A stretch of 17,230 bases of DNA, from assembly GCA_005223375.1 (NCBI GenBank), contig RXOD01004913.1, positions 1 through 17,230 on the forward strand, read 5' to 3'. This DNA is from Amoebophrya sp. AT5.2 (Eukaryota; Sar; Dinophyceae; Syndiniales; Amoebophryaceae). Both the position numbers and the translations under genes were made by a program. Below are positions 1 through 10,084 of this stretch, in pieces (position 1 is the stretch's first letter; the number at the start of each line of letters is the position of its first letter). The notes beneath the pieces were generated by a model that saw only the letters and a program-made list of their open reading frames with translations, was not told the origin of the DNA and did no database searches.

Positions 1-304
1 CATTAAGCTCATAAACCGTAAATTAGTAGCCTTTCCTTCCGCCGCGTCGCCGCCTGCTGCAAGAGCGGGGCACGATGTGACTTCGAATTTCTCCGGCCGC
101 GCCATCGGTATCTATGTCGCGTACCTTTCCAACGACCACTTCGACCACTAAATCACTGGTACTGGACCGTCCCATCTACCAAAACCGCCCGTCTCACGTG
201 GCTCAGCCAGTCCCCACCTCTCGGTTCTTTTTCTTCGCCCGCGACCATGTACTTACATGTTTCTGCACTTCCAGATCTTCCCTCTCAAATCATACGTACT
301 TAGG
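1..304. other. Noncoding 3' flank of the methyltransferase gene
   Basis: No gene is supported here. The stretch lies downstream of the stop codon of the minus-strand methyltransferase gene, so it should hold that gene's 3' UTR and termination signals. No clear poly(A) signal was picked out. Short open frames are present but resemble no protein family and have no useful codon pattern. Confidence 0.5.
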
Positions 305-2416
305 CTAGAGCTCGGACGTTCTCCGCACGTTAGCCTTGCCCTTCGTGGAGAAACTTCCTCCGTCCCTCGCGCCGTTGATGGTCAGCCGGATGACGAACAG
401 GGACTCGCAGCCACGCTGCACCTCGCGCCGGATCGGGACGCCGGTCAGACCGTACTCGGCCGCTTTGTCGATGAGGAAGCCCGTGTCGTTCTCCTCAACT
501 CCACAGATGTAGAAACGCCCCGTGTTCGGTTTCAGCACCCGCGCAATGGTCGGAAGCGCCCCCAGAATCGCGTCGCATCCCCGCGAGGAGCGACCCCCCG
601 CAGCCGCGGTCGCGACCAGGTAGTTGGCCTGAGGCGTAGTAGTACTGCTCGCCGCGCCGGGCAGATCTACTCCTTCAGGAGGTCGCTGCTGTGCTGGTTC
701 TTTGTCTGTTGAGGCGACGATCTCCTCGACGTAATCCCCCGTCCAGCTCCGCGTGGGCTGCATCTCGATGGGCGCGTCCGGAAGGTTGATACCTAGGTCA
801 TGATTCTCGTCCGCCACCACGTACGGTGGGTTGAACACGCCCAGATCAACGTACCCCCTATCTTCCCCCGCTGCTTCTGCCAGGGTGGTCCTCTTGGCCT
901 CCGCCAGGTCCATAAGGCCGTCACAAAAACTAGTCTGCTGCACCTGCACGTGAACCCGCACTGCTAACGGTTGCCCCTTGTCCTCGCGCTTCTGCCGCCG
1001 CGCTTGCTGGAGCGAGTGGCTGCTACCCAGCACAGACGAATCTCCCTCCTCGCTGATTGGGAGCGATGCGCTGTCTCTTGCGATGTGCCGCACGAGCCGC
1101 GCACTTTCCTGGTTCCGACCCCGGGAAGCCCCAGCTCCCTTGTTCTCCTCGTCCCGTACTAGCCGCCTTGTCTCAAGAGAGGGGGTGTCGCCAGCACAGA
1201 AAAAACAAGGCAAGGACGGCGGTGTTCCCGGCTCCTGGGTGGGCGGAGATTCCGGCACGAGGGCGGACGCTACCGGTACCGCCGAGGACCTGCTCGCACT
1301 TTCAAACAGTGGCTGCGGTGGCTCTGGGCTACGGTCCCCCTTGGTCGTCAGGTGCCCGCCGGAAGAGGTCGTGCTGAGATCCTGCAGTTCAGTGGATGCG
1401 GATGAATCTTTCAGCACCACCTTGTACTCGTTCAGCGGCTCCTCCGCAGTGTACGTTCCGACGCGAACCACGTCGTAGTCGCGCAACGGCGCGAAATCGG
1501 CGATACCCGACACGCGGTCGACGGCCTTTTTTGCACCGTTAGGCGGGACCTCTCTTTGTAGTGACTGGTCGCTCACCAGAGTGGCTTTCTTTTGCGCGTG
1601 CCGCTGCGCTCCATCCCGCAACCAGTATTGCAGCTTGATTAGCAAGATCCGGTGGAATTCCCGCGCTCTGGGCGATAGACACACCTGCAGACCAGGGCTC
1701 ATGGAAGTTTGCTGTGCGGCATCTCCATCTTGTGTCGCCGGCAGCACCATCTTGTCGATCAAGGCCCGCGTCTGGCTCACCGCTGATTTATTCAAGTCCG
1801 TGCCGAACGCGGTGAGGTCGTGAAGCTCCAGTTCTGTTGCTTTGTACAAGGCCGCGCGCACCAATCCCGCGAGCACCAGCCCCGAGCCGCAGCCGATTTC
1901 CAGCACCTTCATCCGTCCCGTGGCGCGTATGGGATCCAGATGGGAGCTACTTCTTCTACTACTACTACAAGACGCCCCGGCGGCGGCGAAAAAGTCCTCC
2001 ACCGCCGCCTGCAGAATGAGAAACGAGTCGTCGCTCGGCGGGTACACCTCGTCGTCCTCCGGCGCGGTGAAACACTGCTGGAAACACCAGTCCCAGTCCC
2101 GGGTCGCGAACTCCGCCGCGCTGGTGATGCAGCCCGGTATCACATCACACAGGTATTCGACCAGGCGCAACAGCAACCATTGTTGCTTATTTCCCGACAT
2201 CTCTACATCGCTCCAGCCCAGCCTCCGGACCAGCGCGGCCAGCAAGTTCTGGTCGTTCGCGAAAAGTGCAGAAGCCAGCCGCATGATCGCCCCGGTGCAC
2301 CGGTACTCCCCCGCTTCCACAATCAGTCCCGCGACAACGTCTGCCTTCCCCACGACATCGGCAATCTCGCTCGCCGCAATCACCGTCGACGTTATCGTGC
2401 GTGTAGAGGGCTCCAT
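305..2416 (-). CDS. N6AMT1: HEMK2/N6AMT1-type protein glutamine N5-methyltransferase with a large internal insertion
   Basis: Single exon, 703 residues, starting at a true ATG (2414-2416). Seen: a YPPSDDSFLIL element at residues 125-135, like the conserved Y-x-P-x-D-T/S-F segment of the HEMK2/Mtq2 family; the SAM-binding motif I VLEIGCGSG at 171-179; an acidic motif (GTDLNKSAV) at 205-213; and the catalytic NPPYVV at 529-534. A C-terminal ALPTIARVLKPNTGRFYI...ESLFVIRL stretch matches the end of the family fold. Known for the family: with TRM112 it methylates the GGQ glutamine of release factor eRF1 in the cytosol. Odd: human-type enzymes are about 215 residues, whereas here there is an N-terminal extension of about 124 residues, about 260 extra residues between motif I and NPPY (roughly 225-486), and a smaller insertion around 560-605. 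The insertions are rich in S, P, E, R and Q. No splice sites are needed to keep frame, but an in-frame retained intron cannot be excluded. The family call is secure; eRF1 as substrate is inferred. Confidence 0.88.
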   Translation of the reverse strand: MEPSTRTITSTVIAASEIADVVGKADVVAGLIVEAGEYRCTGAIMRLASALFANDQNLLAALVRRLGWSDVEMSGNKQQWLLLRLVEYLCDVIPGCITSAAEFATRDWDWCFQQCFTAPEDDEVYPPSDDSFLILQAAVEDFFAAAGASCSSSRRSSSHLDPIRATGRMKVLEIGCGSGLVLAGLVRAALYKATELELHDLTAFGTDLNKSAVSQTRALIDKMVLPATQDGDAAQQTSMSPGLQVCLSPRAREFHRILLIKLQYWLRDGAQRHAQKKATLVSDQSLQREVPPNGAKKAVDRVSGIADFAPLRDYDVVRVGTYTAEEPLNEYKVVLKDSSASTELQDLSTTSSGGHLTTKGDRSPEPPQPLFESASRSSAVPVASALVPESPPTQEPGTPPSLPCFFCAGDTPSLETRRLVRDEENKGAGASRGRNQESARLVRHIARDSASLPISEEGDSSVLGSSHSLQQARRQKREDKGQPLAVRVHVQVQQTSFCDGLMDLAEAKRTTLAEAAGEDRGYVDLGVFNPPYVVADENHDLGINLPDAPIEMQPTRSWTGDYVEEIVASTDKEPAQQRPPEGVDLPGAASSTTTPQANYLVATAAAGGRSSRGCDAILGALPTIARVLKPNTGRFYICGVEENDTGFLIDKAAEYGLTGVPIRREVQRGCESLFVIRLTINGARDGGSFSTKGKANVRRTSEL

Positions 2417-3521
2417 TCTGGTGCGATGGATCGCTAGCTAGGGAGCTGTTTGCGTGATCGTACTCGCCGCTCTTTCTTTCGATGGATAATAGTGCTCCCT
2501 GGTTCCGAGGGTGATGTAGACGCTTCGTTGTCGCGACGCTCGTCCCCCGCGTCAAATGTGTTCTTGCTCGACTGTCGTACCCGTTCTGGTCCTCGTTCTT
2601 ATGCTCGTGCCTGTGCAAGCAAGCGCAAGCCGTGTAAGTCTCCCCTGGATTGCGTTGTCGTTAGCGCTCCGCGGATCTCGTTGGCGAACAGCAAGTGCTC
2701 GCCCGACGGCAGAAGTCCTTTTACGTTGGTGGCGTACTTCGTAGTGAACTACCGGTGCCGCGCATGAAAGTGCTGTATCAGAACGACAGGAAGTGTGACA
2801 GCTCCCGAGCTACCAAACACTACGGCCGACCACGACGACGACTAGTACTCCGTCTATAATAAAAATGAGGTGTTATCATGATTGAAGACATAGAAACGGC
2901 TGGTTGTATTCTTTTCCTCTTCGTTTTCTCGTTGTTCTGTTAGATCATGAGGCGCAGCATGCCTCTGGTTTGACTCCAGGTAGAGAGTCTCGTCACCTCC
3001 AAGCATAGTTAGACGAATCTCCTGTATGTTTTCTTTCCACGATTACGATTGTTTCTGTTGACTACTACATGCTGGTTCGCTGATAGCCAAGAAAAGGAGC
3101 TCTTTCTGCAACGTCGGATCATCTGGGGGGACATTGAAAGCAATCGATTCCGATTCTGATCAAACTCTAGCGAAAAGCAAAAGCATTCTTTCATCTGATT
3201 CTAGATGTGAACTGTGCGGCGATCATCCGCCAGGAACCCATTCATTGAGATCTTCATCCCTAGCGACCAATGGCCCTCCTGAACCTGAAGCTGAACGATC
3301 TGCGTGCCCTCGTTTTCGTTTTCGTTTTATCATTATAACGCGCAACTTTCGGCAGGAATTCACGCTCCCTAACAAGTCCCGCTCATCAATCGGTCGCTGA
3401 TTTCGTTTCTTGTTTTTCCTCGCAAAACATTGCGCTAAGGGACGCGCTCTCGGTCTCCTCCCACGTGGAGCTGCTATTTTTTTGTAAAAATGTAACGTCA
3501 GCCTTGGTTGTTTTTATGTGA
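2417..3521. other. Intergenic region between the DUF4116 gene and the methyltransferase gene
   Basis: About 1.1 kb lies between the stop of the DUF4116 gene (3522) and the ATG of the methyltransferase gene (2416), both on the minus strand. It must contain the 3' end of the first and the promoter and 5' UTR of the second. It is less GC-rich than the exons and has T-rich and TTTTCG-repeat runs near 3310-3330. No convincing coding frame, RNA gene or TATA element was seen. Confidence 0.5.
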
Positions 3522-6371
3522 TCACAGTGTGGCACTAGGCGCCGCCGAAGGTTCTTGCTGTCCGCCTCCGCTGGCTTCGTCGCACAACCACTGAAAGTCA
3601 TCGGGTGAGAACACGACCGGATCCTGCGGCTCTTCCGCCACAAGCTCCTTTTTCGTTGCTTCCGCGAGTACCTTTGCAACTGCGGTCGCCACTTCGCCGT
3701 CTTCCTCGAGCAGCTTCCGCGGCACACAATCAGCCACAAGTTGCTGATCCGCTCTTCGCAACATGCGCGCCCGAATTCTTTCGAGTTCTTCGATTTCTTC
3801 AGGCATTTCCGCTTCCCCGTCGACCTCTTCATGGATCCAACCCCGATCTCGGCGCGGGGGCGCTTCGTGCTGGTGCAGCACCTCGCGTAGCGCCTTCAGC
3901 ACCAGCTCCTTTCCGCGGTTGTCGTTCAACAAGCTTGGACACACGTGCCGCAACGCCGTCGCCCGGTTCGACACAGCCAGAGTGCAAATCTCGGAATCAG
4001 CCCTGCAGGCCGGGTCTGCGTATGCCAGGCCCTCCCCGTCGCTCCTCACCACCTCCAGCATGAACTCCCGCTCTTTCACAACGGCCAGCCGCACCACATC
4101 CAACACCGCGAGCACGTGCACGTTCGCCCGCACCGCGCGCAGCAAGAAGTCTCTCTGCGCGTCCGCGGACACCATGCTGGTCGTGCCGAGCGGGCCGGCG
4201 GCGGCGTACACGAATCCCTGGGCAAACTGCATCGCAAACGGATTCGTCTTGAACGCCAGTAGAAACAGCTCCGGATCCGAAAGAAACCGCCCCCCGCGGG
4301 CAAACCGCAGCGCGTGACCATTCTGCCGCACCGCCGCATACACTATGTCCGCAGCGCCCCCGGCCGCTTCCAGCCCCTCTCCGGCGCCCTCGCCCCCGTC
4401 CCAGCGGCAGCGGTCCATGTCGCAAAACTCGAGCGCCAGTCCGTTCTGCTTCACGGCCGCCAAGCAGATTTCTCGGCTCTTCGTCATTTCTACGGGCAGG
4501 AACTGCAGCGCCAGCCCGTTCTGGCTCACGGCGGCTGTCGCCAATGCCACGTCGTGCTTGAGGTCCCATGGAGCGAACTTTATGCACTTGCCGTTCTTTT
4601 TCACCGCCTCCATGATTACTTCCGCGTCGCGGCAATTGGCGCGCGACGTGCGGCGCAGCAGATCTTCGACGCAGCTGCGCGGGTGGCGCACGGCATCCTC
4701 GAGCGAGGCGGCAACCCCCGGCACCCGGCGGATCAGCTCTAGCACAAAGTCCTTGCTCGCGAGCGCCTCAGACCCTGCCAGATCCACCGCAGAGGCGCTG
4801 TCGATCGCCGCTGCGGCCCGAACAAACGCCGGGTCGCGCCGCAACTTCCACGGAATCAGACTTCGCACGGGTGGCCTTTTCCACACGGACCACCGAAGCT
4901 CGTGGCCCTGGTGTCCGCGCGGTCTCGGTGCTACTTTCTTCCGCTGCTGCACTAGCGTCAGCTGGATCCGCTCCTCCATCAATTTCAGAAAGAAGTCTGG
5001 ATCCCGCTGCACCGCCGCAGGCAGCTTTCCCAGCGTCGGCTGCAAATGCTCTGCGCGAAACGTCTCCGACAAAGCCGCGAACAGCTTCGCGTCCGCGCGC
5101 GCGGCCGGCTGCAGTAGATCTACCAGGTCGGGATCCGTAAATTTTCCCCGGTCAATCAAAATCTGCAAAAGATCTGGATCGCGACGGAGCTGGTGGGGTA
5201 AAACCAATCGCCAGAAGTCGCTGATCGTACCTTCGTCGGTGTAGTCACATAGGGCTTGGACAAACTTCGCTAGCAGCTGCCGCTTCGCAGCTTCGCGCTG
5301 CCCGTCCTCCGTCGGATCGCCGTTGCCAGCGCTACTACCCGACGAGGCATTGGAAGCGCCACCGCCTTCATCTTCGTCGGCGGGGGAGCGGCCCGCGTCG
5401 TCACTTTCGCCACCGTTCACGTCTGCGTCATCTCCGTTCATACCGCCGTCGCCCAAGGGGCGCGCGACATCAGCCTGTACAGCGCCGGCACCCTCCTCTT
5501 GCTCGTCGTCGTCGCTGCCGTCGATGCTCGCATCATCTTCAACGTCATCGTTTCCGTTCCCGCCAAAAATATTTTGCCATAAGCTAACCGGGAAAACCGG
5601 CGCCAGCGCCGCGAGCACCTCCGCGTCACCCCTAAGCTCCGGTCGCTTTTCAAACAAAGGCGCCACGAAGCTGTCGTCCTGGCGCGGCCCCAGGACGCGC
5701 CGCCCCCTCCATATACGGGGCATACTATCGTATCCCGAACCAGTCTCGGCCTGCCGCTTAAGCCCGATAACGAGCAGCTCCTTTCTGAGCCGGTACAAAA
5801 AGTCAGGGTCCAGCTGGTGCACGGCCGCTAGAGCCGCGAGCCCCGACTTACGTACCGCGGCAAAGACAACATCGGGTTCGCTGTCGCGCAGGGAATTCGA
5901 GGCGAACGCAAGCGCGCCCTCCCAGCCCCCGTAGATGAGGTCGAGAATGAAGCTCTTGTCGCTACGTAATTCAAGCGGGAAATCATGCTTGTGGAAGTCT
6001 TCGGACAGAGAAAAGCCGATGCTCTCGTGCAGGTTGTTTACGATCAGTAGATGAGCGAATTCCCGAGCCACGTCAGCGACTTTGGAAGAAGGAAGCAGGA
6101 TGTCCACCTGTCTCTGCAGCGAGAACAGCCCCGTCTGAAACACTCGACTCCGCAATAGCTGCAGCGTCGTTTCCTCCTGCGTAGACGAGGAGAGCGAGAA
6201 GCCGGATGGATAGTATGACCGGGCGTTGTAGTACCGCAGACGCCAGCGCGGTCCGTGCTTAACGAGCCTCTTCAGAACGACTGCACTAGCACGCTCTTCG
6301 CAGAATTCGTGCACAAACTGCGACAGCGGCCCTATTTCATGAGAGCCTCGAGCGATGATGCTGCCCGCGAC
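3522..6371 (-). CDS. DUF4116 gene exon 3 (acidic linker and DUF4116 repeats)
   Basis: Encodes residues 508-1456 and the TGA stop (3522-3524). The acceptor is TTCCCACAG|GTCGCGGGC, and the first residues read VAGSIIARGSHEIGPLSQF. No ATG is needed at its 5' end, which supports it as an internal continuation rather than a separate gene. It contains the acidic linker (nt 5295-5564) and the clearest DUF4116 repeats (nt 3900-4637). Confidence 0.8.
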   Translation of the reverse strand, partial: VAGSIIARGSHEIGPLSQFVHEFCEERASAVVLKRLVKHGPRWRLRYYNARSYYPSGFSLSSSTQEETTLQLLRSRVFQTGLFSLQRQVDILLPSSKVADVAREFAHLLIVNNLHESIGFSLSEDFHKHDFPLELRSDKSFILDLIYGGWEGALAFASNSLRDSEPDVVFAAVRKSGLAALAAVHQLDPDFLYRLRKELLVIGLKRQAETGSGYDSMPRIWRGRRVLGPRQDDSFVAPLFEKRPELRGDAEVLAALAPVFPVSLWQNIFGGNGNDDVEDDASIDGSDDDEQEEGAGAVQADVARPLGDGGMNGDDADVNGGESDDAGRSPADEDEGGGASNASSGSSAGNGDPTEDGQREAAKRQLLAKFVQALCDYTDEGTISDFWRLVLPHQLRRDPDLLQILIDRGKFTDPDLVDLLQPAARADAKLFAALSETFRAEHLQPTLGKLPAAVQRDPDFFLKLMEERIQLTLVQQRKKVAPRPRGHQGHELRWSVWKRPPVRSLIPWKLRRDPAFVRAAAAIDSASAVDLAGSEALASKDFVLELIRRVPGVAASLEDAVRHPRSCVEDLLRRTSRANCRDAEVIMEAVKKNGKCIKFAPWDLKHDVALATAAVSQNGLALQFLPVEMTKSREICLAAVKQNGLALEFCDMDRCRWDGGEGAGEGLEAAGGAADIVYAAVRQNGHALRFARGGRFLSDPELFLLAFKTNPFAMQFAQGFVYAAAGPLGTTSMVSADAQRDFLLRAVRANVHVLAVLDVVRLAVVKEREFMLEVVRSDGEGLAYADPACRADSEICTLAVSNRATALRHVCPSLLNDNRGKELVLKALREVLHQHEAPPRRDRGWIHEEVDGEAEMPEEIEELERIRARMLRRADQQLVADCVPRKLLEEDGEVATAVAKVLAEATKKELVAEEPQDPVVFSPDDFQWLCDEASGGGQQEPSAAPSATL

Positions 6372-8239
6372 CTGTGGGAAAAAAATAAATCAAATAATTT
6401 TATAGTTGTTCGCAAAAATAATCGCAACAATAGTGCGACAAAAACAAGATCAAAACCACAGCATACGCACCTGCCCAAATGTTTGCAGCGCAATGCTTCG
6501 CACTCTGTCGTCCATCCCACCCGCCCGCAAACCTGACCCAGTCCCGACGCCCGCCCAATTAGCGGATGCGAATGCTCCCGGACACCTTAAGTACAATTTT
6601 GTCAATGCTCCGGCGTCGCCCACGCCGTGCCGCAGCGCGCGCCTCGTAGCACGTAAAAGCACCAACGCCGCATCTTGGTCCTCGTCATCGAGCGAGTTGA
6701 CAATGTTGAGGCCCGCATACTTCTTCCCCCCGAATACCAGTGCTAGGCCCTCCAGCTCCTCCGCCTTCTGGTTCCGCTCATAATTTAAGCGCAGCGACGA
6801 GTTGGCGCGTGCGAAATTGATCGGATGCGCGCGAACAAGTTCGCGCATGATGTCGAAGTCATCCCGGTAGCCCGTCCCAAAAGAGCTGCGAAGGAAGGCC
6901 TCTGCCAGAGCGGGGTTTTCGCAAAGATCCAGCAACAGAGAGTCCAGAACATGTCTTCGGCTCTCACACTGACTTTGCAGCTGAAGGGGCCGGCCGCTGA
7001 CGACGCCCTCCAAACCGTCGCGCGCATTCCGAAACTCAGCAACGAAAACACGCGTGACGTCCTCGTCGCGACGGACGGGAGCCGCGAATTTGCTGAGTAA
7101 CAGAGTCTCGCTTTCGACCGACCCGCAAAAGCCACGGCGGAAAGTGAGATCCTGGGCAGCAAACTTGCTGGTAGCGATCTCGCTGGGCAGATCAAACGCG
7201 TCGCGGTGCAGCATGATGTCGAGGTGTTACAGGGTCGTCGAGAAAAACCATTATCCGCGTGTAGTGTGTGTGCGCGTGGAGTGCGCCTATACAGAATCCC
7301 CAGAAACTGTGGGAGACGACATCAATTTGCCTACCGTACCGTAGTAGTACACCAGATACAGACGGGACTGATTCCTAGAAAGACGCAGCATGGAAGGAGA
7401 GCTAGCTTCAACAACATGAAGCTCACTTACTTTAGTGACTGCATGCGCGAAGCATTTCGCTTCCAGTTCCACTGAATAAACGTGCTTGCTTTATAAATGG
7501 CTTTTCGCGACCCGTAAAACAATGGGCGGTCTGTCCCTCCTCCTCTGTGGGTGAGGGCCTCGAGCGCGAGCTCAACGCTATGCCGCTTCAGCCGATCGCT
7601 CACAAATTCCCACGCCCGCCAATTCATCCGCACCGCCAGCGTCGCAACTTCCTCGTCGTCCTGCAACGCGGGTGGTAGGTCTTCGAAAATGTCTTCGTCA
7701 TCCTCCAAGTGGAGGAAAAGCTTTTCCGCGAACCGCTTTTGCCCCAGTAACTCGGGCACGCACTTGCTCACCACGTAGGACGCAACGCGCTCCAAGTCCC
7801 GCGGCCGGTTCTCGTGTCCCGCGCTTTGCTTCGATGTCGCCAGTGAATCCACCAGTGCCACGGTAGTCGCGAAATCCCGCCCCGCAATATCAGCATGCGT
7901 CGCGAAAAATTCATCGACCACCTCCTGAAACGGCCGGTTGCCCGGGAGGGCAAGCAGCTTCGCCGCAGCCAGCGCGTCCTGTTTTGGCTGCTCGACTATC
8001 CCGTAGAGAAACGCCGGCTCGCCATTGCCGCTCCCCTCCGTATCGATGTCCACCTCGTACGCAGCTGCGTCATCGTCATAGATCTCGCCGGTCGCGTCAC
8101 ACAGGCGGACATGTTCCGGGGGCACGTTTTTTGCTTCGCCGACGGCGTGGCGAATGGTCCCGAAGAGGAGGGGCTCCTCATCCTCCGGAAGGGGAACGTG
8201 GCAGATCACGTCGGCCGAAAGATTATGTACTGTGGCCAT
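3522..8239 (-). CDS. Three-exon gene: ubiquitin-like N-terminus plus DUF4116-repeat protein, 1,456 residues
   Basis: Spliced model: complement of 7431-8239, 6471-7182 and 3522-6371 (4,371 nt including TGA). The start is the first in-frame ATG (8237-8239). Residues about 2-60 look like a ubiquitin-like fold (ATVHNLSADVICHVPLPED, then a helix, then VPPEHVRLCD). Residues about 777-866 form an acidic, Gly/Asp/Ser-rich linker. Residues about 1086-1331 carry degenerate repeats of the DUF4116 type, with the recurring core A-A-V-x-Q-N-G-x-A-L-x-F (for example VKQNGLALEF and VRQNGHALRF). More degenerate repeats are likely in exons 1 and 2. A charged tail follows. No catalytic motif, signal peptide or membrane segment is visible. 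DUF4116 has no established function; the repeats suggest a helical scaffold. The exon joins are my inference, supported by frame and GT-AG sites. Confidence 0.8.
6471..7182 (-). CDS. DUF4116 gene exon 2
   Basis: Encodes residues 270-507. The acceptor is CTGCCCAG|CGAG; joining C to the AA of exon 1 makes an Asn codon and keeps the frame. An in-frame TAA lies a few codons upstream of the ATG at 7214, so the open frame does not reach exon 1 without splicing. The exon ends TTTGGGCAG|GTGCGTATGC. No named domain is recognised; it includes the stretch LDSLLLDLCENPALAEAFL. The following intron is 6372-6470 (99 nt). Confidence 0.7.
7431..8239 (-). CDS. DUF4116 gene exon 1 (ubiquitin-like region)
   Basis: Encodes residues 1-269 plus two bases of codon 270. 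It ends CTAAA|GTAAGTGAGC, a strong donor; without splicing the frame stops at the TAA inside that donor. A repeat-like stretch near its middle (LPPALQDDEEVATLAVRMNW) already resembles a DUF4116 unit, supporting one gene with the downstream exons. The following intron is 7183-7430 (248 nt). Confidence 0.72.
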
Positions 8240-10084
8240 CCCGTACTTACCTTGCTTTTGTTTACATTCTTTGTCCAAGGCTAGCCAGCGAAGAGTTTCG
8301 TAAAAGTTAGCCTTAGGAGCGACTCTGAGAAAGAAAAGGCATGCTGCGAAACCACCATTGATTGTGCTTCTGCAGCCATAATTTGCGACAGGTATATAAG
8401 CATTACGCTGGGCGAGCAAAACGCTGTGAACCCTCCCAGATGGACGTGTACAGCGAGGCTAAGGAACTGAAAATCATATTTGCGACAAATGAGTGGGCTC
8501 ATCCTTATCTCACGCTCTCATAGCTGCATGCTGACAAACTGCAACAAGATTGAAAAAAAACCGGAAAACGGAACCCATGCACGAACAGGAACACACAGTC
8601 CTTTCCGCTACATGAATCTTTGTCGCAACAACAGCGCAGCGCCTGATTTTTTTCACGATCGAGAGCCGGATGCCTGAGAATTTTTTTTTTTGTTTTTAAG
8701 GGTTTTTTCTAAACAATTGTAGCGCTGAGTGCTCTGCATACCTTTGCATAGCTGCCAACGCAGACGAGTAAACGACATTGCTGAAGTTTGATTGCTGCTA
8801 GACGAGCCACTGTGGAACGGTTATAATTATTTTACAATAGAAATGGTTGACGTCCGATCTGCATCGAGGTTAATTTCAGCCCTTCGCTTCCTCTCTTTCG
8901 CCTGCCGGGAGGCAAACTGGCGGCGCCGATAGTACGCGTGCTTCCTTCGACGTATTCAGATAGGCGTCTTCTGGTCCTGTTCCCTGCTAAGCACGCCTCA
9001 AGGACGCGCCCAGCCAAATAAAGCTCGTTACCAGAGACAGACCCGGCGCCAGTCGCACGAGGCTGCTGACAAACGGGTCCGATCGTATAGCGGAACTGCA
9101 GATTTTGATTCCGAAAGGTTCTCTTAAAGTATTCATCAGTAGTTTCTGACTTAGTGTACGCAGCTGAGAAACCTTGTATCCTGCTAGTGCTAACGTTAAA
9201 GCCTCTTCGTCTTCAACACACACGCAGATACGAAATCACATCTCGACAGTTGCCAGTAATTATGAGGTCGAGCGCAGATCCGAAGATCTACCTCGGGGAA
9301 ATTGTCGTGGTAGAATTTGCTAATCTTTCCGGACGGGGCCCTTTGCATCTATTAGGGTTTTGGCTGTTGTTCTGCCCCAGCGTTATTCTGGTGTTGGCTC
9401 TTAGAGCTTGGTACCAAAAATAGAAGGAAAATTTCAACTCCCAACTGATGTGAGCGTAAGGAGGCATCGCTTCACGACTGCTACGCGACCCACTACCAGG
9501 ATTGAACCTTTCTCGGAAAGATAGCAAGGACTCAACTTCGTCCTCGCAACGAGTTGCGAATTCGAACGAAAGAGCTATATTTTATCGTTTATTCCTGTTC
9601 ATTTGCTGTGCAGTAAATCGATCTGAATAACGCCTGGCCTCGACTGGACAGCAGAGGTGACAGGTCAGACTTGGATAACAACCGAGCCTAAGCCGAGTAG
9701 TACGTCCGCATAGATTCAGATTCTTGGAATATTGAGGCGATATACTTCTCCAGCACTAAGAGACAACAACAATGGCATATCTTTCGTACTTGCACGTCAG
9801 CCGGTGAGGCATTCCGATCGAAACACCATGCGGGATATTTCTAACTTTCAATAACTACCTCAGGAACTCGTGATATCTAGGCAGCAACATTAATCACACA
9901 ATGTAAGTCGTTCACCTGCTGCTTAGGCTCGATAAGTATTCATAAAACTGTTCATAAGACGCTCTACTCCTTCGTTCGGCTGTACACAACTGGAGCAACC
10001 CCCGTCCGCCCTTTCTGATTCCACTTCCTCTACTTCGAGCTGCAGCTGGTACCAATACCAAAATCGAAAGGCTGCCTCGACTGC
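8240..10084. other. 1.85-kb intergenic region between the dynein and DUF4116 genes
   Basis: Holds the 3' flank of the dynein gene and the 5' flank of the DUF4116 gene. Composition is more balanced than in the exons. Seen: a 13-nt T-run near 8680-8692, and TATATA at 8393-8398, about 155 bases upstream of the DUF4116 ATG. A short plus-strand ATG frame at 9154-9423 (89 residues) has a hydrophobic C-terminus (LLGFWLLFCPSVILVLAL) but no recognisable family. I see no RNA gene and make no gene call. Confidence 0.5.

Noticed and set aside
1842..2441. Plus-strand frames of about 200 codons over the methyltransferase gene (also 257-712 and 978-1478)
   Set aside because: They lie opposite clear methyltransferase motifs and have no recognisable content.
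4345..5244. 299-codon plus-strand frame antisense to the DUF4116 gene, and similar ones at 5323-5934 and 3763-4317
   Set aside because: Ser/Ala/Arg-rich mirror frames produced by GC-rich codons of the minus-strand exon; the DUF4116 repeats are read only on the minus strand.
3522..6314. DUF4116 exon 3 as a separate intronless gene starting at 6314
   Set aside because: The codon there is GTG, not ATG, and the frame continues upstream to a clean acceptor at 6371 in phase with exon 2.
9480..9560. tRNA-like T-arm word on the minus strand (GGTTCAATCC)
   Set aside because: The flanking bases do not form a T stem, and no D arm, anticodon arm or acceptor pairing was found.
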